From NCBI GenBank assembly GCA_023846275.1, contig CM043878.1, forward strand, positions 11,911,501 through 11,975,500: 64,000 bases of DNA, written 5' to 3'. Positions 33,724-47,369 of the stretch are shown here, piece after piece. Below the pieces are notes generated by a model, which searched no databases, was not told where the DNA came from, and was given only the letters and a program-made list of their open reading frames with translations. The DNA comes from Vanilla planifolia (Eukaryota; Streptophyta; Magnoliopsida; Asparagales; Orchidaceae). Each line of letters opens with the position of its first letter. Within the stretch, counting starts at the first letter, position 1. A program made the translations under genes and the position numbers.

Positions 33724-36700
33724 ATTTAAAGCACACTTTATTTTAAAATTTAATCTTTTATAAATAATTTTTTTAATATGTAATTTATTATTTGACTAAT
33801 CATATTTTGAATTATATATTTTTTATATTAAAATATTAAAAATAATAAAAAAATAACATTTTAAAATAATGTACAAAGTAAATTTTATAATAACAATTTT
33901 TAAATATATTTATTAATTAATTTAATATTAAATAATAATTATCTAATATAATAAAGTTATTAAATTAGAATGAGAAGAAATACCTTTTTATAAACTATAA
34001 AACTTAGCTATTATTTGAACAACACACACCATAATACTCCACATCGCCTATGCTTGTGTAGGAGTATAGTACAAATCTACAAATACAAATAAAATTATGT
34101 GGCTCTTAAGATTTATTGTTTAGAAGTAAATTCACATGCAAATAAATACTAGTCTCCTACTATTTATCTAGATAAGGTATCTTAAAATATTTTTATAAAA
34201 TATGATTAAAATTTTTAATTTGTTCATTTACCTTTAGGTGAAAAGTGAAGAATTAATTCTACAAAGGTTTTAAATAGTGTGAAGTATCATTAGTTTTGAA
34301 GTATGCCATGTGTGAAATATCAAAAATATTTTTAATAAAACTCTTATAGCCAAGTGTATCAATAAGAAACTCGTATTTGAGCAAACTCAAGTGAATGAAA
34401 ATTTTTAAGTTTGGAAAATTTTCTTTTGAGTTTGCATGGATTGTACTTCATATTTAAGTTTATTGGGCATGGGTTTTTGCATGAGTTTCAAATAAAATAG
34501 TTTAATTAGTAGTACCTGTGGGTTTGAAAACATAAATGTTTTTCCTACCATCATTCTTAATCTAGAAAAATATGGAATATGTTGAATATATTGTATTGAA
34601 AAATAGGAGTGCAATGTTTACAATAACATAGATGAATTGTGTAAATTTATAAATTTAACTCAAATTCAAGTAATACATAATCATAAGTCTTTTATTTTTC
34701 TTAATTTTATTGGCTCTAACAACTTTTGTTTTAGAATATTATTTGGTTTTACAAACTAATGTAAAAGTGCAAATAAGGTAAAAGACATAAGATATTTTCA
34801 AGTAATTTGATCCAAAATTGAATCTGCATCTATTCTCGACAAAAAAGTTAGACAATTCATTAAACATTAGACCAAAAAGGCTCCACAAACATTGGTTTAA
34901 TAAAATCTTATATCACTGACTTAATAATAAAATCCCAATAACGAGTTGAGAAATGTAAATACAAAGCTCAAAATATAATAATCTTATAATTAAAAATAAT
35001 TTAAACAAGCACATTATAAAGATATTAAAATATTTATAAATATATGTACTGGTATTTAAAAAAGTAAGTATATGACAACTTATAACTTAGCTAAAATAAA
35101 GGCTATGAAAAATAAGTAATGACAAAAGTCATGGGCTTGCTCTTTTTTTCTTTTAGAGATGAAGATACTCATATGGTATTCTTCTCAAAAGTATACAAAT
35201 AAATATTAGCTATTTCTTATGTTTGGATGACTTAAAATAACTCTTACAGATTGAATCTTCATCTTATCCTCAAAGCATTAAATCGAATGAAAGACATTAG
35301 CAAACATTAAGCTATATACCTTGAATTAATGTTGTGCTCGAGCTCTCTTTCTTCTCACAAAGGACTTAGAAAGATACACGAAATAAAAGGTGAATCCTCT
35401 CCAACATCTCTAAGCCACTCAAATGATTATAAATAATTTATATAAAAAATAGACAAACTAGATGTCACTTATCAATCTAAATTGATTGTATTATCTTATC
35501 CAATAGATTGTACAAGTAGGATATAATACTAAGATCATCATCTAACTTAATAAGTTTATCTGATTAGTTTAGTCTTAAGTATATAATGAATCATATTAAT
35601 ACAATAATACTCATAAAAATAATTCAAACTCTTATTGCTTCAATTTCTTAACTCTTGAAAATTTTTTGTAAGATGTGTGATCAAACAATAAGATGAGCGA
35701 TATGACAAGCTCATCTTGCTAATCATAATTTATGATATTCTTACGATATGTGGATCATATTACTACGAAGCAAATCTATTCAACTAACAACCAAGTCCCA
35801 AATTAGGTCTCTTGAGAAAATTGATATCACGTTGGTAGGAAGATGATAGTGTACTGTTATGATGAGCTTCAGCTTACTTATAACCTTAGTTATCAACTAA
35901 CCAGCATATCGATAAATTGATCATACTTGTATGATAATTATATCATACTTGTATGATAGTTATAGAATAAAAAAATATAAGATGAAGGAAGTATTTTAAC
36001 ATATAAGAGAAAATAAAAAAACAGGGAAGAAAAAATTTAAGGATTAATTGGTAAAATCTTGAAATCTCATTGATGATGGTTTTAATTTGTTTTACTTTAA
36101 GTTATTAGTTCATTATTATATTGGATAAGAAGTTCTAAGAAAAAATAAAGATTTCATATAATTTTTAAGACTATTCCAAAGAAAATATATTATATGTTGG
36201 AATTAACATATAATATGTTAAGTTATATGTATTGTATGCTAACCACAATGTACATTATATTGTTGAGAGAGACATGATGTATGGTAAGTCAATTTCTAAT
36301 GTATTATACATAGTGATTGGATATACAATACTTCAATTTGGGATGTATACTATGTTTTAACAAAAGAAATACATTCATAACATTTTTGCAAATTAAGAAA
36401 AGCACAATAAGAGAGTATGTTAAGGATAAGAAAAAAAATGTACACATTGTAATAACTTTTGCATAAATTTGTTGCAAATTTTTCTAGTTGCATACAATAT
36501 TTTGGAGAATTGAATTCTTAATATTCCCAAAAATTCTCTAAAGATGTAAGTAATTCAAATAATTATAAAATTTATTTTTCTTTATATTTTAAATACAACA
36601 AAACTTTCTTTTTTATAAGATCTTTGATAGACCATATTTTTGCTTTTTACTAAGCAAATGATCAGATTAAAATCCTTAAGATATTGTTTTAATACTTATC

Positions 36701-37929
36701 ATTATTTTTGAAATTTTACATTAATGTAATAGAGAAAAATAATTTATAATAATAATAAATATTAATAAATGTATGATATTTATGAAATTTTCAAATAAAA
36801 GCATGTTACTAAGTTATAATATATATCATACTCATGAAAATATGGTATACTAAATCATGTCTTCATAGAAGTATACTTTTTAACTTATTTTTCTTTAATC
36901 ATTTCTTATATTATTATTTTATTCTTTTCATTCTCAATTAAAAAGTCTCGCTTTTTTCAAATAATCATCATTCTCAATCCTATGAAATCTTATTATATCT
37001 CATGCATAGACCTTAGCTTGTAGGCATATCACATGAATATCACTCATCTAATTGATAGTCATAACAGTATTATATTATATTTGACCATCATGCATGTAGT
37101 GATAGCAAAACCCCAACTCATTATTCTCATCATGATAGCAGAGCTCATATCATCAAGCTCATGGTGATAGTTGAGGAAGAGATACGGTGCTAGCTTACTT
37201 TTCAAACTCATAATGATAGTGTTGCTATATCATTTTTGCTTATCCAAGTTATAATGACAACAAAATGTGGCTGCTAGAGATAATATTATTAGAAAAACAT
37301 AAATAATTTTCATTATGTATCATGTTAATATCTTAAAAACTCATATATCCAAATGAAAAATCTCCTTACTTTTCTTTCTTTTTGTTCATTAGTAATTTTT
37401 TCAAAACTTACTTTAATATAAATAGAAAACAAATTCATTATATAAATGCAAGCATCTAAATTTCATCTCATACAACATGTAATGCTCATAAATGTATCTT
37501 TTTATAACATAAAACATGTATGCTTATGTCAAATGATGTCATGCTCTAATGCATATTTGAATACAATACTCATAAATATATAATTAATCTTATTTACATT
37601 ATAATTATATTAATTTATCTACATAGTTTCTCTACAAGTTAACTTATCATTACCTATTAAAACAAATATTAAATTGTTACTAGATAATTATGTTATTCTC
37701 ATAAACATTAATTTTTGTGAGATAGTCAGATGTGCAACTTCTACTAATCATAAAAGAAGTGCCAACAAAGTGATGTTTTTTTTTTTTTTTTGTATAGCTA
37801 TAGTATAGTAATATATTTACTTAATTTTTATCAGCATTTATTTAAAAAATTTCTCCAATAATACCTCATTGAAGGCAAAGCCAAGCCGCCGGAACCGCCG
37901 GACAGAGCTCGACGCTGGGGACGCCATCG
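33724..37929. other. Very AT-rich intergenic DNA upstream of the TMEM234-like gene
   Basis: There is no coding segment above about 69 codons and no recognisable family. It includes A/T runs, a short T15 run near 37780 and the 22-bp direct repeat listed separately. The last 70 bases, from about 37870, are abruptly GC-rich (AAGCCGCCGGAACCGCCGG) and are the 5' leader of the gene that starts at 37930. Confidence 0.5.
35920..35964. repeat. Two direct 22-bp units each with the palindrome CATACTTGTATG-like core
   Basis: ATCATACTTGTATGATAATT at 35920 and ATCATACTTGTATGATAGTT at 35942 are spaced 22 bases apart. Each contains an imperfect inverted repeat (ATCATAC and GTATGAT) that could form a small hairpin. 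No associated gene is visible. Confidence 0.7.
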
Positions 37930-40900
37930 ATGATGTTTGGAAGAAGCAATCGAGCCTATTTGTGGGCCTTCGCTGCAGGAATTAACGCTGCTTTGGCTGC
38001 AGTATCTGCCAAGTTCTTTTCTTCACAGGTAAGTTGCTTTGCCGTCTTTCCTGTTATCTTTTCCTCATCCATGAAGTTCTCGCGATTATTGTTTAATTTG
38101 TAAGCCAATTATTAGATAGCTTATCTGGTACGATTTGATTCTTTTTGTTTGGGAGACAACTTTGGTTTTGTTTTATTATGACCTCCCATTGTTTATTTAT
38201 AGATCTTGAGAAGAACGGTCGAGGGTAAGAACTAGGAATTAATCGTATTTGTTGGACAAAGTCGAAGTTCGTGTGTGCGAATTGGAAGACTTCATTGAAG
38301 CTTATGGCGTGGTATTGGATTGAACATGATTTTCTTAGAATAAAGTTGTGAACTCGGGAATGGTTGAAGTTTTCACTTGACCTCGTGTTTGTAAACCAAT
38401 TTTTGTTGTTTTTCACTATTGGAGCGTCCTATCTTCAAGCATAATTTGTAAATGCAACGATCATTTATTCATTTATTATCTATGTGATATTTGTTAAAAT
38501 TTTGTTTTGCTTGGTTTATTTTTCAATTTTGTTTAATTATAGATATGTTAAAAGTTGCCGTTGATTGGTTTGAGCCATCAGATGTGCTCATGTGGCCCAA
38601 CAAAAGAAGCATCCCCTTTCCTTCGCATGACACAATATGAGAGAAGAATCTAAGTTGATTGTCGACCCGAGTACTGAACCCCAGTGAAAACAATGAGATA
38701 TTTGCTCCATGCTTTGTTGGATTAGCAATGACCATCAATGGAGGAAAAATATGTAAAACAGCTATTCGTTATGTCTAAATCAACAATTTGAATGCCAGAG
38801 TTATCAGAAATTGTCAAATGACACTCCTTATTATTGGTTTGTCAGTCCTAAGAAACATCCAAGCGGTAAAACCTCTTGCATGCCCAATGACCTTTGCTCA
38901 AACTGTGGCCTCCTCTTTGGCCACTAACTAGACACATTCCTCCCAAATTCACGTGTCAAAAGATTATAAAGAATAAAGGAGATTTGTTCAGGGGATGCAA
39001 GCGTCAACCATTAAGCTTCTTAGCCACCTCATTTAGCTAGTGATTGTTCTTTTCAATGTTCACAAGGCCATTTCTTGGGGGCTCTCATACAATATTTGTG
39101 TTATACTCTATTTTAGTTACCTTATTTGCAATGCTCCATTTCTCTAGTTAATTATTTTGATCTTTGCTTGTGTTTTTTACTTTTTTTGTAGGGCTTCTTA
39201 TCTAAAATATAGGTCACAATTTCCCTTTTTTGTTCTCATATTTTTGTACTCTTTTTTTCTCTCATAATAGTAATTGATATATTGTTGCACACTGTTTTTT
39301 TTTTATTTTATCTTTGCTAACCTTTCATCCAAAACCAAACTCTCACATTAAAATTTTTCTATTGTAATTTATTGGGGGCATAGCATCTGATACTCTGATA
39401 TCTAGAGATCATCCGATTTTGAAGACATCCATATATTAGTTTTTAAGATGGATTTCATTTATTAAATGCCATTTAAAGATGTATATAAAACCACTAATGA
39501 TGTAATTTTGAGTCAACTCAAGTTCTTAAGGCAAGGAAAGTTACCCTTGAGGCCATTGTAGCTACTGTTTATATGCTATGGTTCACCTTAGAGACGCTTC
39601 ATGATACCAATGTAGTTAAGTGTCCTTATCGAAGTTATAAATACCACTAAGAAGTGATATAAAGGTCGTCAAAGGAATGGTTGAAGTTTAAATTCCAATT
39701 ATTAGAATTGAAAATTTTCAAATTTAGAAAATTCTTTTTCTTTTTCTCTCTTTTTCTCTCCATGTTGTTTGTCGTTCACTTATATATTCGTGATAAATTC
39801 TTGTTGAGCTTGACTGTGATTGTGAGCTGATCATCTTCAGTAGATTTGAGGTTTTTTGATAAGAAATCTTCACAAGATATCATAAACAAAAATGATAAGC
39901 TCTCTTATCCTTCTTTCTTGGCAGATTTATTCTTGCAATTATTCATTATTGATGAAGTGAAGATTGTGGAAAATTTATTGTTGATGCAAATTACTAATTC
40001 ACTAGAGTAAAAAAAAAAGTCTATTAAATATTAATTATAAATTTCACAAATCTACAACACCAAGATTACAACCTCTAGTGATATAAAATTGAAGATAATG
40101 AAGACATCAGAAAAATGAAAAATCAAAAGTCAGAATCTTATAGAAAAGGTAAATTTCCAAAAGTTTTGAATTATTTGAAAATCCTTTTTTGGAGCCTCTG
40201 AAGCTTTATTTATAAAAGAGTATGTTTGCTTAGTTTTTCTTGACTTGGAAAGATAACTAACATGATTAGTCATACTTGCTTAGATACGGAGCACCATCTA
40301 ATTTGTTGAGTTGGCAAAAATAACTAAGATGTAGTATTCACTTGACCTCGTGTTTGAAAAGAGGCGTACCCTCCTAGTTTTTCTTTGCTCAAAGAGGTGG
40401 TTGTTTTGTGAGATTATTCCCCTCCTAGAAAGATCAACATAAGAGCTAGGCATTGTGACACATGCCTAGCCTTAAAGAAGTTGGTCATGTGACCTCTAAC
40501 CAATAATGTATGACCAAGCTTGAAAGTTGATACAATGGCTCTTCCCTTGTCATATTTTTGGTATTAGAACACTATGATATTTATTGTAGGAAATTGAATA
40601 ACCAAAAATGCCAATGTGACAATTTGAGAAAGAGAAAAAAGAATGGTAGAAGAATCATCAATGACAAACAAGGGAATTCCAAATCGATTTCTAGAGTAGC
40701 ATGTTGCACAACATGCATGGGTAGGTGTTTATAGAGTTTGTTTGTAAGAATTAGACATCACCAGTGATGCTTTCGTTCCCATATCTAAGGTTGTAATATT
40801 GTTAGCGACAGTCGAGCAATGTGTTACGTTCCCTACAATATTATTTTTTATGAGCACGCCCAACATATTGAAGTTGATTGTCATTTTGTTATGGATATTA

Positions 40901-43900
40901 TATTATTCACAAAAATAATCATACGTCATATATCTCATTTTAACTAAGTAATAGACATTTTCGCCAAAGCTCTGAAACATTTTACCTTCTCTAATTTTTG
41001 TGACAAATGGAACTTCTTACTTGTGGGGGATTTTTAAAATTTTATGCGTTCTTATTAGTACATCAACTTCTATCATTAGATTGATCTTAGCATGATGAGA
41101 TCTTTAGAACTAGCATTGTGGGGATCCAAAAGGAGTTTTTGGGAGTGCTTTGGGATGTTAAGCTTTGTTTTAGCATTGGGCTTGAGAGCTTGAAGGGTAA
41201 GAGTATTTGTCACCAAGATACATGCTAGTTCATACTCTTGTAATTTGAGAGTCAATGATTGTTTTTCTCTAATAAAGGGTTTGTCTATATTTCATTCACA
41301 TGTTTCTTTTTGCTTGTGGTGTTTTTTATTTATCCCTCTTTATCTTCTTGTGGGAAAAGACCACTTCCCATGTTTTTTTTTTTTTTTTTTTTTGCTGTGC
41401 TAGCATATTGATCCAGACCACTTTGAACCTTTTTGTCTGTGCTAGCATGTTGATCCAGACCACTTTGAACCTTTTTTGCTGTGCTAGCATGTTGATCCAG
41501 ACCACTTTGAACCTTGTTAATGTTCCATTGATCCTTGTTTGAGGGTTCAAGATGAGATGTTGATTGAATCATCACTAATTGAAGCTGTTTACAACAAGCC
41601 CTTTAATGAGCCAAATATTCTTTTTCTTAAGATGTTGGCTATTATGGTTGGTAGGATTTATGCTTAACAAGTGTTTCAATGTTAAATAGTCAACCAATAG
41701 TTTAGGCTTTTCTACATTTTGGATCATTTGCCACAATTTTGTAGTTGGGATGAATGGAAGTTTGTTTTAAAAGTTGTTGAAAAGCTACTTATTAAAATAG
41801 AAAAGTTATCACAAGAAAGTAACCTTTTTTAATCTGGAACTATTTAATTTACATTTTTATTTTTATTGTTGGCGATGAAAAAATGGGGAAAGTCAGTATG
41901 ATTCTGTACAATATAAAAAGCCTTGGTGCTTTAATGTAACCATCCTTGTTTGTACCAGGCTCTAGAGATCAAGGCACTAGTTTGTCCAATTGGTCTTTGG
42001 CTCATATTTGCAAATTCCTTTGGGCTCACTATGCTTTGTAGCTGAGGACATGAAAATTTATGGATTATATTAATAGATAGATGGATAAACTAGGCAGAAA
42101 GGGAAGGGGGGAGGAGGTGGATGTTAATTTATTGCTATTAAATGGTTAATTATGTTCTGAGATTTGTGAATTAACATGGAAAATTTGTGATTATTTGCTC
42201 TTCCATAGTTTTTAGGATGAGAAAATTATACTGTTGATACTGTTTGCAGCACAGCTTTTTGAATTGCACTCAGATCAACAAATTAAGCATTTTTGTCAGT
42301 AAAAAGACTTGTTCATCTTTGTGTCCATATATCATGAAATAAGCTCGTACATATAAAGAGATTTATGTGTCACATTGACTAATTGGTTTATTCTATATTT
42401 CAGTTACTTAAATATGGCCTTGTCATATTTTTCAACACGATGATGTGGGGATGCTATGTCAATAGCCTCAAAGTGCTTTCATCACTGCAAGCCACCGTTA
42501 CCAACTTTGCTATCAACTTTTTATCTTCAGGTCTAGCTGGATTTTTTCTCTTTCAAGAGCCACTTCCTTCTCAGGTGATTATATTCATTAATGTGCGTTG
42601 TTATAACCTGAACTTTGTATTTGCTTGATATGATGATTTTTTTTGGATGAATAATATTTATCTATCTTTTTCATAAAACTTCATTTAGGTTCTATACTAC
42701 TAAAAAATAAAGGAAATATTTTATAGCAATTTAATGGGCAGCATGGTCATTTTATTGTCTCTTCTATTGATCAGCTCTTTGCATCAACATGCATGATATG
42801 CTATCATTTTTAGTAGGAATCATGGAGGTCAATAGAGTTGGTGATTCACTTTGGACCATATACTAGGACTAATAACAATGAGGGGCCTCATTAGTTTATA
42901 ACTCTTCATTAGTTTAAAATTTTCAAAATAATTTTAAATATGTCATTAAATTTGAAAATTTTGTTATCTTATCATTTTAGATCATCCATAGTTTAGATCT
43001 AAGTTGTAAAATAGCTTAGCAGATCTACCCATCAAATGCATTTTAGCATTTATCCTTGGACGTGGGGGGGATCTGTTTTCAGAAACAACATCATACATTG
43101 ATGGGATATCTGGATGAGTATCCATGACGTTGCTTCATTCTTTTGCCTTCATGTTTATATTAATTGGCACATTGTTCATCCACATTAGCAACTTATCACA
43201 CCCTCACCGACACCATCGGACATGCCATACGTAATGGCTGGCATGTTTGGTGCAATTGACCAGATTGTGTCATTATCCTGCCATAAGTGGGTATTTGAAG
43301 GGAAGATTAAAGGCATAAAGTGTTCTAGTATTTCAGAGCCTTGGCTAAGAGCCTAATATTCAACACCTCTTCTCTCTTTTAGCAAAGATCTCTTAAGCTC
43401 ACACACCTGTGATTTCTTTGGAAGGCGAAGGGATCCCCGCATTTCCTCCTTCTAAGATTGCTTTCGAGATACCACTAACCTTAGGCCTATTCCCTTGATA
43501 AAGGTTGGGTTGCCCCAGTTTGTAGTCCTTTAGCATAGTGAACTTTTGCATATTACCTTGTGATTGTGGTTTTTCACAGATTTTGTGATTTTTCATAGAA
43601 ATCTTTGCCTTCTCGTAAGTCTTAATTTTCTCTTATTAGCTTACTTTCTCCCAAGATGTAAGTAAATCACTGCTACTCCCTTGAACCATATAAACAAATC
43701 TTGAAAGATGGTGTCAATAATAAAAAAATTTTAAAACATTACTAACTAAAATTACAAATTGAACATTAATCAAATTCTATTTAAAAAATGATCATTATCT
43801 TTTAGAAGAATCCAAGATTCCTTCCGTTGGAAGGAACCTGATTCTCAAAAAGGAATGAAGCCTATTGAACTGATAAGTCACTGAGTATGAATCAGCCTTA

Positions 43901-46188
43901 AAAAATATTTTTTTTAATAGAGTGCCTCAGGTTCTGAGGTGCACACCATGCTCTTCTCCCTTAAGAGAGCCCAAACTGAGTGATGAAATCATTTTATTTT
44001 CAGTCAATTTTGCCCAAAATTGGCTGATCCAATCAAAACTGCATTAAAACAATCATTGGCTTACATATTAAAAATCATGATACAAGGCATAGTTAGCCAC
44101 CAGTCCACTGCTGCATTCTGCTCTTTGTAGATATGAGTAAGGCGATAATCAGCGAAGGATCAGAGTGTGACCTCGTCCGCCCACTCAGAGGCGTCCTCCT
44201 AATTGTTGATAGCTACAGTCAAGGATGCAATTAATCCTCCCCTATTGAAAGAGGGAACCGTATGCTAATGAGGTTGATAACTTCCTGAATGACACATTTT
44301 TCCATTGCACCTGGAGCCGAGGAAAAGACAGGCTTTCCAAGAATAATTAAAGGCCAATCCCAATTATCCTTGATCACAATGCAAAGTCCTGCTCTTTCTC
44401 ACAATCAGTAGCAGCATCATAATTAATTTTGATCCAACTATGGGAGAGGAAGACCACAAAAAGGATGAGGCTACTGTCAGCCCAAGGAGTCTGAGGTGGT
44501 TCCGGGAACAATGACAGGATTTGGATTTGGGTACAGCTGCTTATTGTCTTGCAATAGGTGACCATATAGCTGTGCTGCACTTGGTTTGCTCTCTTCAGAA
44601 TTTTTCCAAACCAGCTGGTCCTGTTCCCTCATCTGTAGCCTTGGAATATGGGTGATTTGCTTAACTAATTCTGCGGCAAAAGCATGTTGAAGTTGTTGCA
44701 CCTTCCATTGAGTAGAGGCATCCAAAATTTGAGTGAAAGCGGGTGGCACATCGATGGTGACATTAAAATAAGTTGAACACTTATCAAGTGCAGCTGGACC
44801 AATCCAATTATCATTGAACCTGCAATGGATGCCATTTCCAATTCGTCACTTTACTTGATGCATGACAGACTGCGCAAAGTAATTTCCATATTTGAGATTC
44901 AACACATTTCCAGGTCATTGTGTTGGAACCATATTTTGCATGCAACGTTTTAATCCAAAATAGCATCCTCATGGGCAAGAAAACGATGGCAATGTTGGGC
45001 AACCAGTGATGTTTGCCATAATGTTAGCCTGCGGATACCCAGACTCCTCATATTCTTGGGCATGGTGATGTTATCCCATCTCACATAATGAAAGACCTTT
45101 GCATCAGTAATCCACCCCATAAGAATTGTCGCACAATCCACTCCAAAAGTCTTGCTGTTTCCAGTGGTTAGAATGCTACATTACAATTACTAGAATTGTT
45201 GTAACATCAGTTATTGTTTGCAGCCTATTTTCTAGCATAGTATGTGGGCATCAAGTGGTATCTTGGCCATTCTCTTCCCAAAAAAATACAAACAAAAGTA
45301 TGTTTGCCCTCATTGAAAGCACTTTCTCCATAACAATTTTGTACTATTTGAAAATTATTAAATGACATTTTGGTAATCACGAAATGACATATTTCAATCA
45401 CTATTTTTAACAGTGTTTTGCCACGCAATTCTAGTTTTCAACAATATTTTCAATTATAATTTTCAACGATTTAATTTAACTGTAACAATGATGCCCAAAA
45501 AGCCCCATTTGTTTGAACTGTGGTAACATCTCACAAACAAGGAATAACTATATATTTATTATGACTTTGAGTCTACCTTGTGCCTTTGGAAGCTTAATTT
45601 TCTTCTTGATAGGACATGCAAATTAATCCATGTATTTACCAATTTAAAGATTGGCAGTGTTTCTATTCTTGACTTTGGTTTAAGTTTTCGTGTGCTTTGA
45701 CTAGTGTGAGGAAGATAAACTGCTTGGGGAATTATTAAGCCTGATATTTTTATGGGCATGTGAAGGCAAGCTTTGTGCGATGGTGAAAGTTTTTCGGCAA
45801 TTGGAGATCACATGCTTGAGTTATGTTAATCTTATGAGCTTTAGGATTGGGCTATGTGCAATCTTTCCCCAAAACCACCCATGTGTGGAGACATTTCGTA
45901 CATCAAGCTGCCCTTTTTATATTCTTATGGGCATTTCTTTCCGTATGCAAGGGAATTACATTGAAATGTTCATTTCTATCGCATTTCATTGGTCCATTGC
46001 ATTTTGAGATTATGAAACATTGGTTGCTACAGATGTTTTTTTTTTTCTTATGGCTCTTGCATTTTATGCAAACTCATCGTTAATAACATTCTTTAGCTGT
46101 GCAGTGGTTTGCAGGAGCAATCTTAATCATCGCTGGAGTTTTCATTCTTAGAAAATCAAATATTGAACATAAGCCATGTCAAGATTAA
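37930..46188 (+). CDS. TMEM234-like small four-helix membrane protein, three exons
   Basis: Exons 37930-38028, 42404-42574 and 46105-46188, all phase 0 with GT-AG introns of 4375 and 3530 bp, encode 117 residues. Four hydrophobic helices are visible: AYLWAFAAGINAALAAVSA (residues ~10-28), YGLVIFFNTMMWGCYV (~37-52), VTNFAINFLSSGLAGFFLF (~65-83) and WFAGAILIIAGVFIL (~91-105), followed by a basic, polar tail. NTMMWGCYVNSLK and SSLQATVTNFA resemble the TMEM234 family, relatives of small EamA/SMR-type transporters. The transported substrate, if any, is unknown. Two adjacent ATG codons open the frame; an in-frame TGA at 37870 limits the start. Both introns are swollen by transposon insertions. No defect is seen in the exons. 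Confidence 0.8.
38029..40837. other. TMEM234-like intron 1, left part
   Basis: The donor GTAAG is at 38029. Most of this stretch is unassigned AT-rich DNA. Sections near 39370-39960 contain TATATAAA and pyrimidine-rich tracts resembling LTR leader sequence, but no partner repeat was found. No coding domain was recognised. Confidence 0.45.
40838..41290 (+). mobile_element. Ty1/Copia 3' end: RNase H tail and LTR-like sequence
   Basis: The frame from about 40838 reads FFYEHAQHIEVDCHFVMDI, then IDIFAKALKHFTFSNFCDKW to about 41015, the C-terminal signature of Copia pol (normally ERTKHIEIDCHFVR and DIFTKAL). One in-frame stop separates the two blocks. The following 270 bases, with GTGGGG, TTGTAATTTGAG and CTAATAAAGGGTTTGTC, look like a Copia LTR. 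Upstream pol domains are missing. It lies in sense orientation inside intron 1. Confidence 0.7.
41393..41514 (+). repeat. Three tandem 42-bp units in TMEM234-like intron 1
   Basis: TAGCATATTGATCCAGACCA at 41401 recurs with one change at 41443 and 41485, each followed by CTTTGAACCTT and a T run. A T22 run precedes the first unit. Each unit has the palindrome GCTAGC. Confidence 0.9.
41515..42403. other. TMEM234-like intron 1, right part
   Basis: Unassigned AT-rich intron sequence ending in the acceptor TTCTATATTTCAG at 42391-42403. Nothing else is recognised. Confidence 0.5.
42575..43904. other. TMEM234-like intron 2, left part
   Basis: The donor GTGATT is at 42575. The stretch around 43180-43420 is less AT-rich (CACCCTCACCGACACCATCGG and neighbours) and may be a fragment of an old retrotransposon, but no domain could be assigned. 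Confidence 0.45.
43905..45165 (-). mobile_element. 5'-truncated L1-type LINE in TMEM234-like intron 2
   Basis: Minus-strand frames give, in order, the post-RT region (VRWDNITMPKNMRSLGIRRL, then HCHRFLAHEDAI, TLHAKYG), a middle part (LQMREQDQLVWKN), and RNase H (WIKINYDAATDCEKEQDFAL). The 3' end has AATAAAATG-like and AAAAAAAATATTTT sequence on the minus strand, a probable short A-rich tail at about 43905. ORF1, endonuclease and the RT core are absent. It differs clearly from the LINE at 9.5-16.6 kb and is AT-rich, so it is an older or different lineage. Confidence 0.8.
45166..46104. other. TMEM234-like intron 2, right part
   Basis: Unassigned AT-rich intron sequence ending in the acceptor TTAGCTGTGCAG at 46093-46104. 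Short open frames of up to 79 codons show no known motif. Confidence 0.5.
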
Positions 46189-47369
46189 GAACAGCAGGTT
46201 GCATGAACTTTTGTTGTTTCTTGCTCTTTGATCTATGAATTAAAATGTGCTTTCTACCTTTTACATGGATGGTTCTCTTGAGGTAAGTTTTGTTTATTTT
46301 CTTTTTTTTTCCACTTTGTTACTTCTGCTTTAACCTTCAAATTTATATTTTTACTCATTCAGGAAGGCATCTTATTCTTGATGAAAAAGGGAACACAAGT
46401 AATTTGGGATGTAATTTTTGTCTACAGCCCTAATTTCTAGTTGATAAATTGGTGTTTGATAACATGTTATTCATTCGTTTTTGGCCAACCTAAAGCTTGG
46501 ATGATTTTTATATTGCTCTGAATTTTGATTTATTTTGGACTGAGTAAATTCTTGACAAAGGTTTCCTTCTGCTTTAATTGTAAGACTTTGGAGTAGCTCT
46601 GTTTTGATTTGCATTTGAAGTTAGTTTATTATCTATTAACATGCCCATGATAAATATTTTTAATGTAGTTCATTACTTTTTATAATAATAGAACTATTTT
46701 TTATTTAGGATAACATGTTACACAATAAACAAAACTAAGCTATAGCATAAAACATTAGCTATAGGATAAATCAATCTTAGATGATCACAGGTTAATAGTC
46801 ATTTGCATTGTCATAGCAAAAGTTTAAAACAATTGTAATGTTGTGTGAATGTTATTAGGTTTGTGTTGAAGTTGGTTTAGTCTAACATTCTCTATTGTAC
46901 TTTCATACTGCATTATGAATAAGGAGCTGATTTTGAGTAATTGACATGAAAACTCCCAACTCATGATATCAAATTAAAGTTTTCTCTTGCACTAGATGCT
47001 TATTCACCTCGCTTCCTTGACCCGAGTTCACTTTCTACCCAGCTCTGCCTTAGTCGCCCTCCTTCCAACTACACATCCTACTGCCTCACCAAAGCCTTAG
47101 ATTCCTCACAAAACTTCAAATTTTTTGTGCTATTATTGTGACATCACTGGTTAGGTACTAATGCCATTTCATGTGACAATTTCATACATAAGCATTATTA
47201 TGATTACACATATATGTATAATTATTAAATTTTATGGTTATGGGCCTTTTAAATTCTTGTTGGTTTGCATTGAAAATATACACAATTATATGCTCGTCCA
47301 GATATCAGTGATATATTTAAATGCTTAATGTGACAATCATCTAACTTTGCTGTTCTAACATAGCTTCTT
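46189..47369. other. 3' flank of the TMEM234-like gene
   Basis: The first few hundred bases should be 3' untranslated region. A possible GT donor (GAGGTAAGTTTT) at about 46280 hints at a 3' leader intron. No clear AATAAA is seen close to the stop. The rest is AT-rich and unassigned. Confidence 0.45.
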
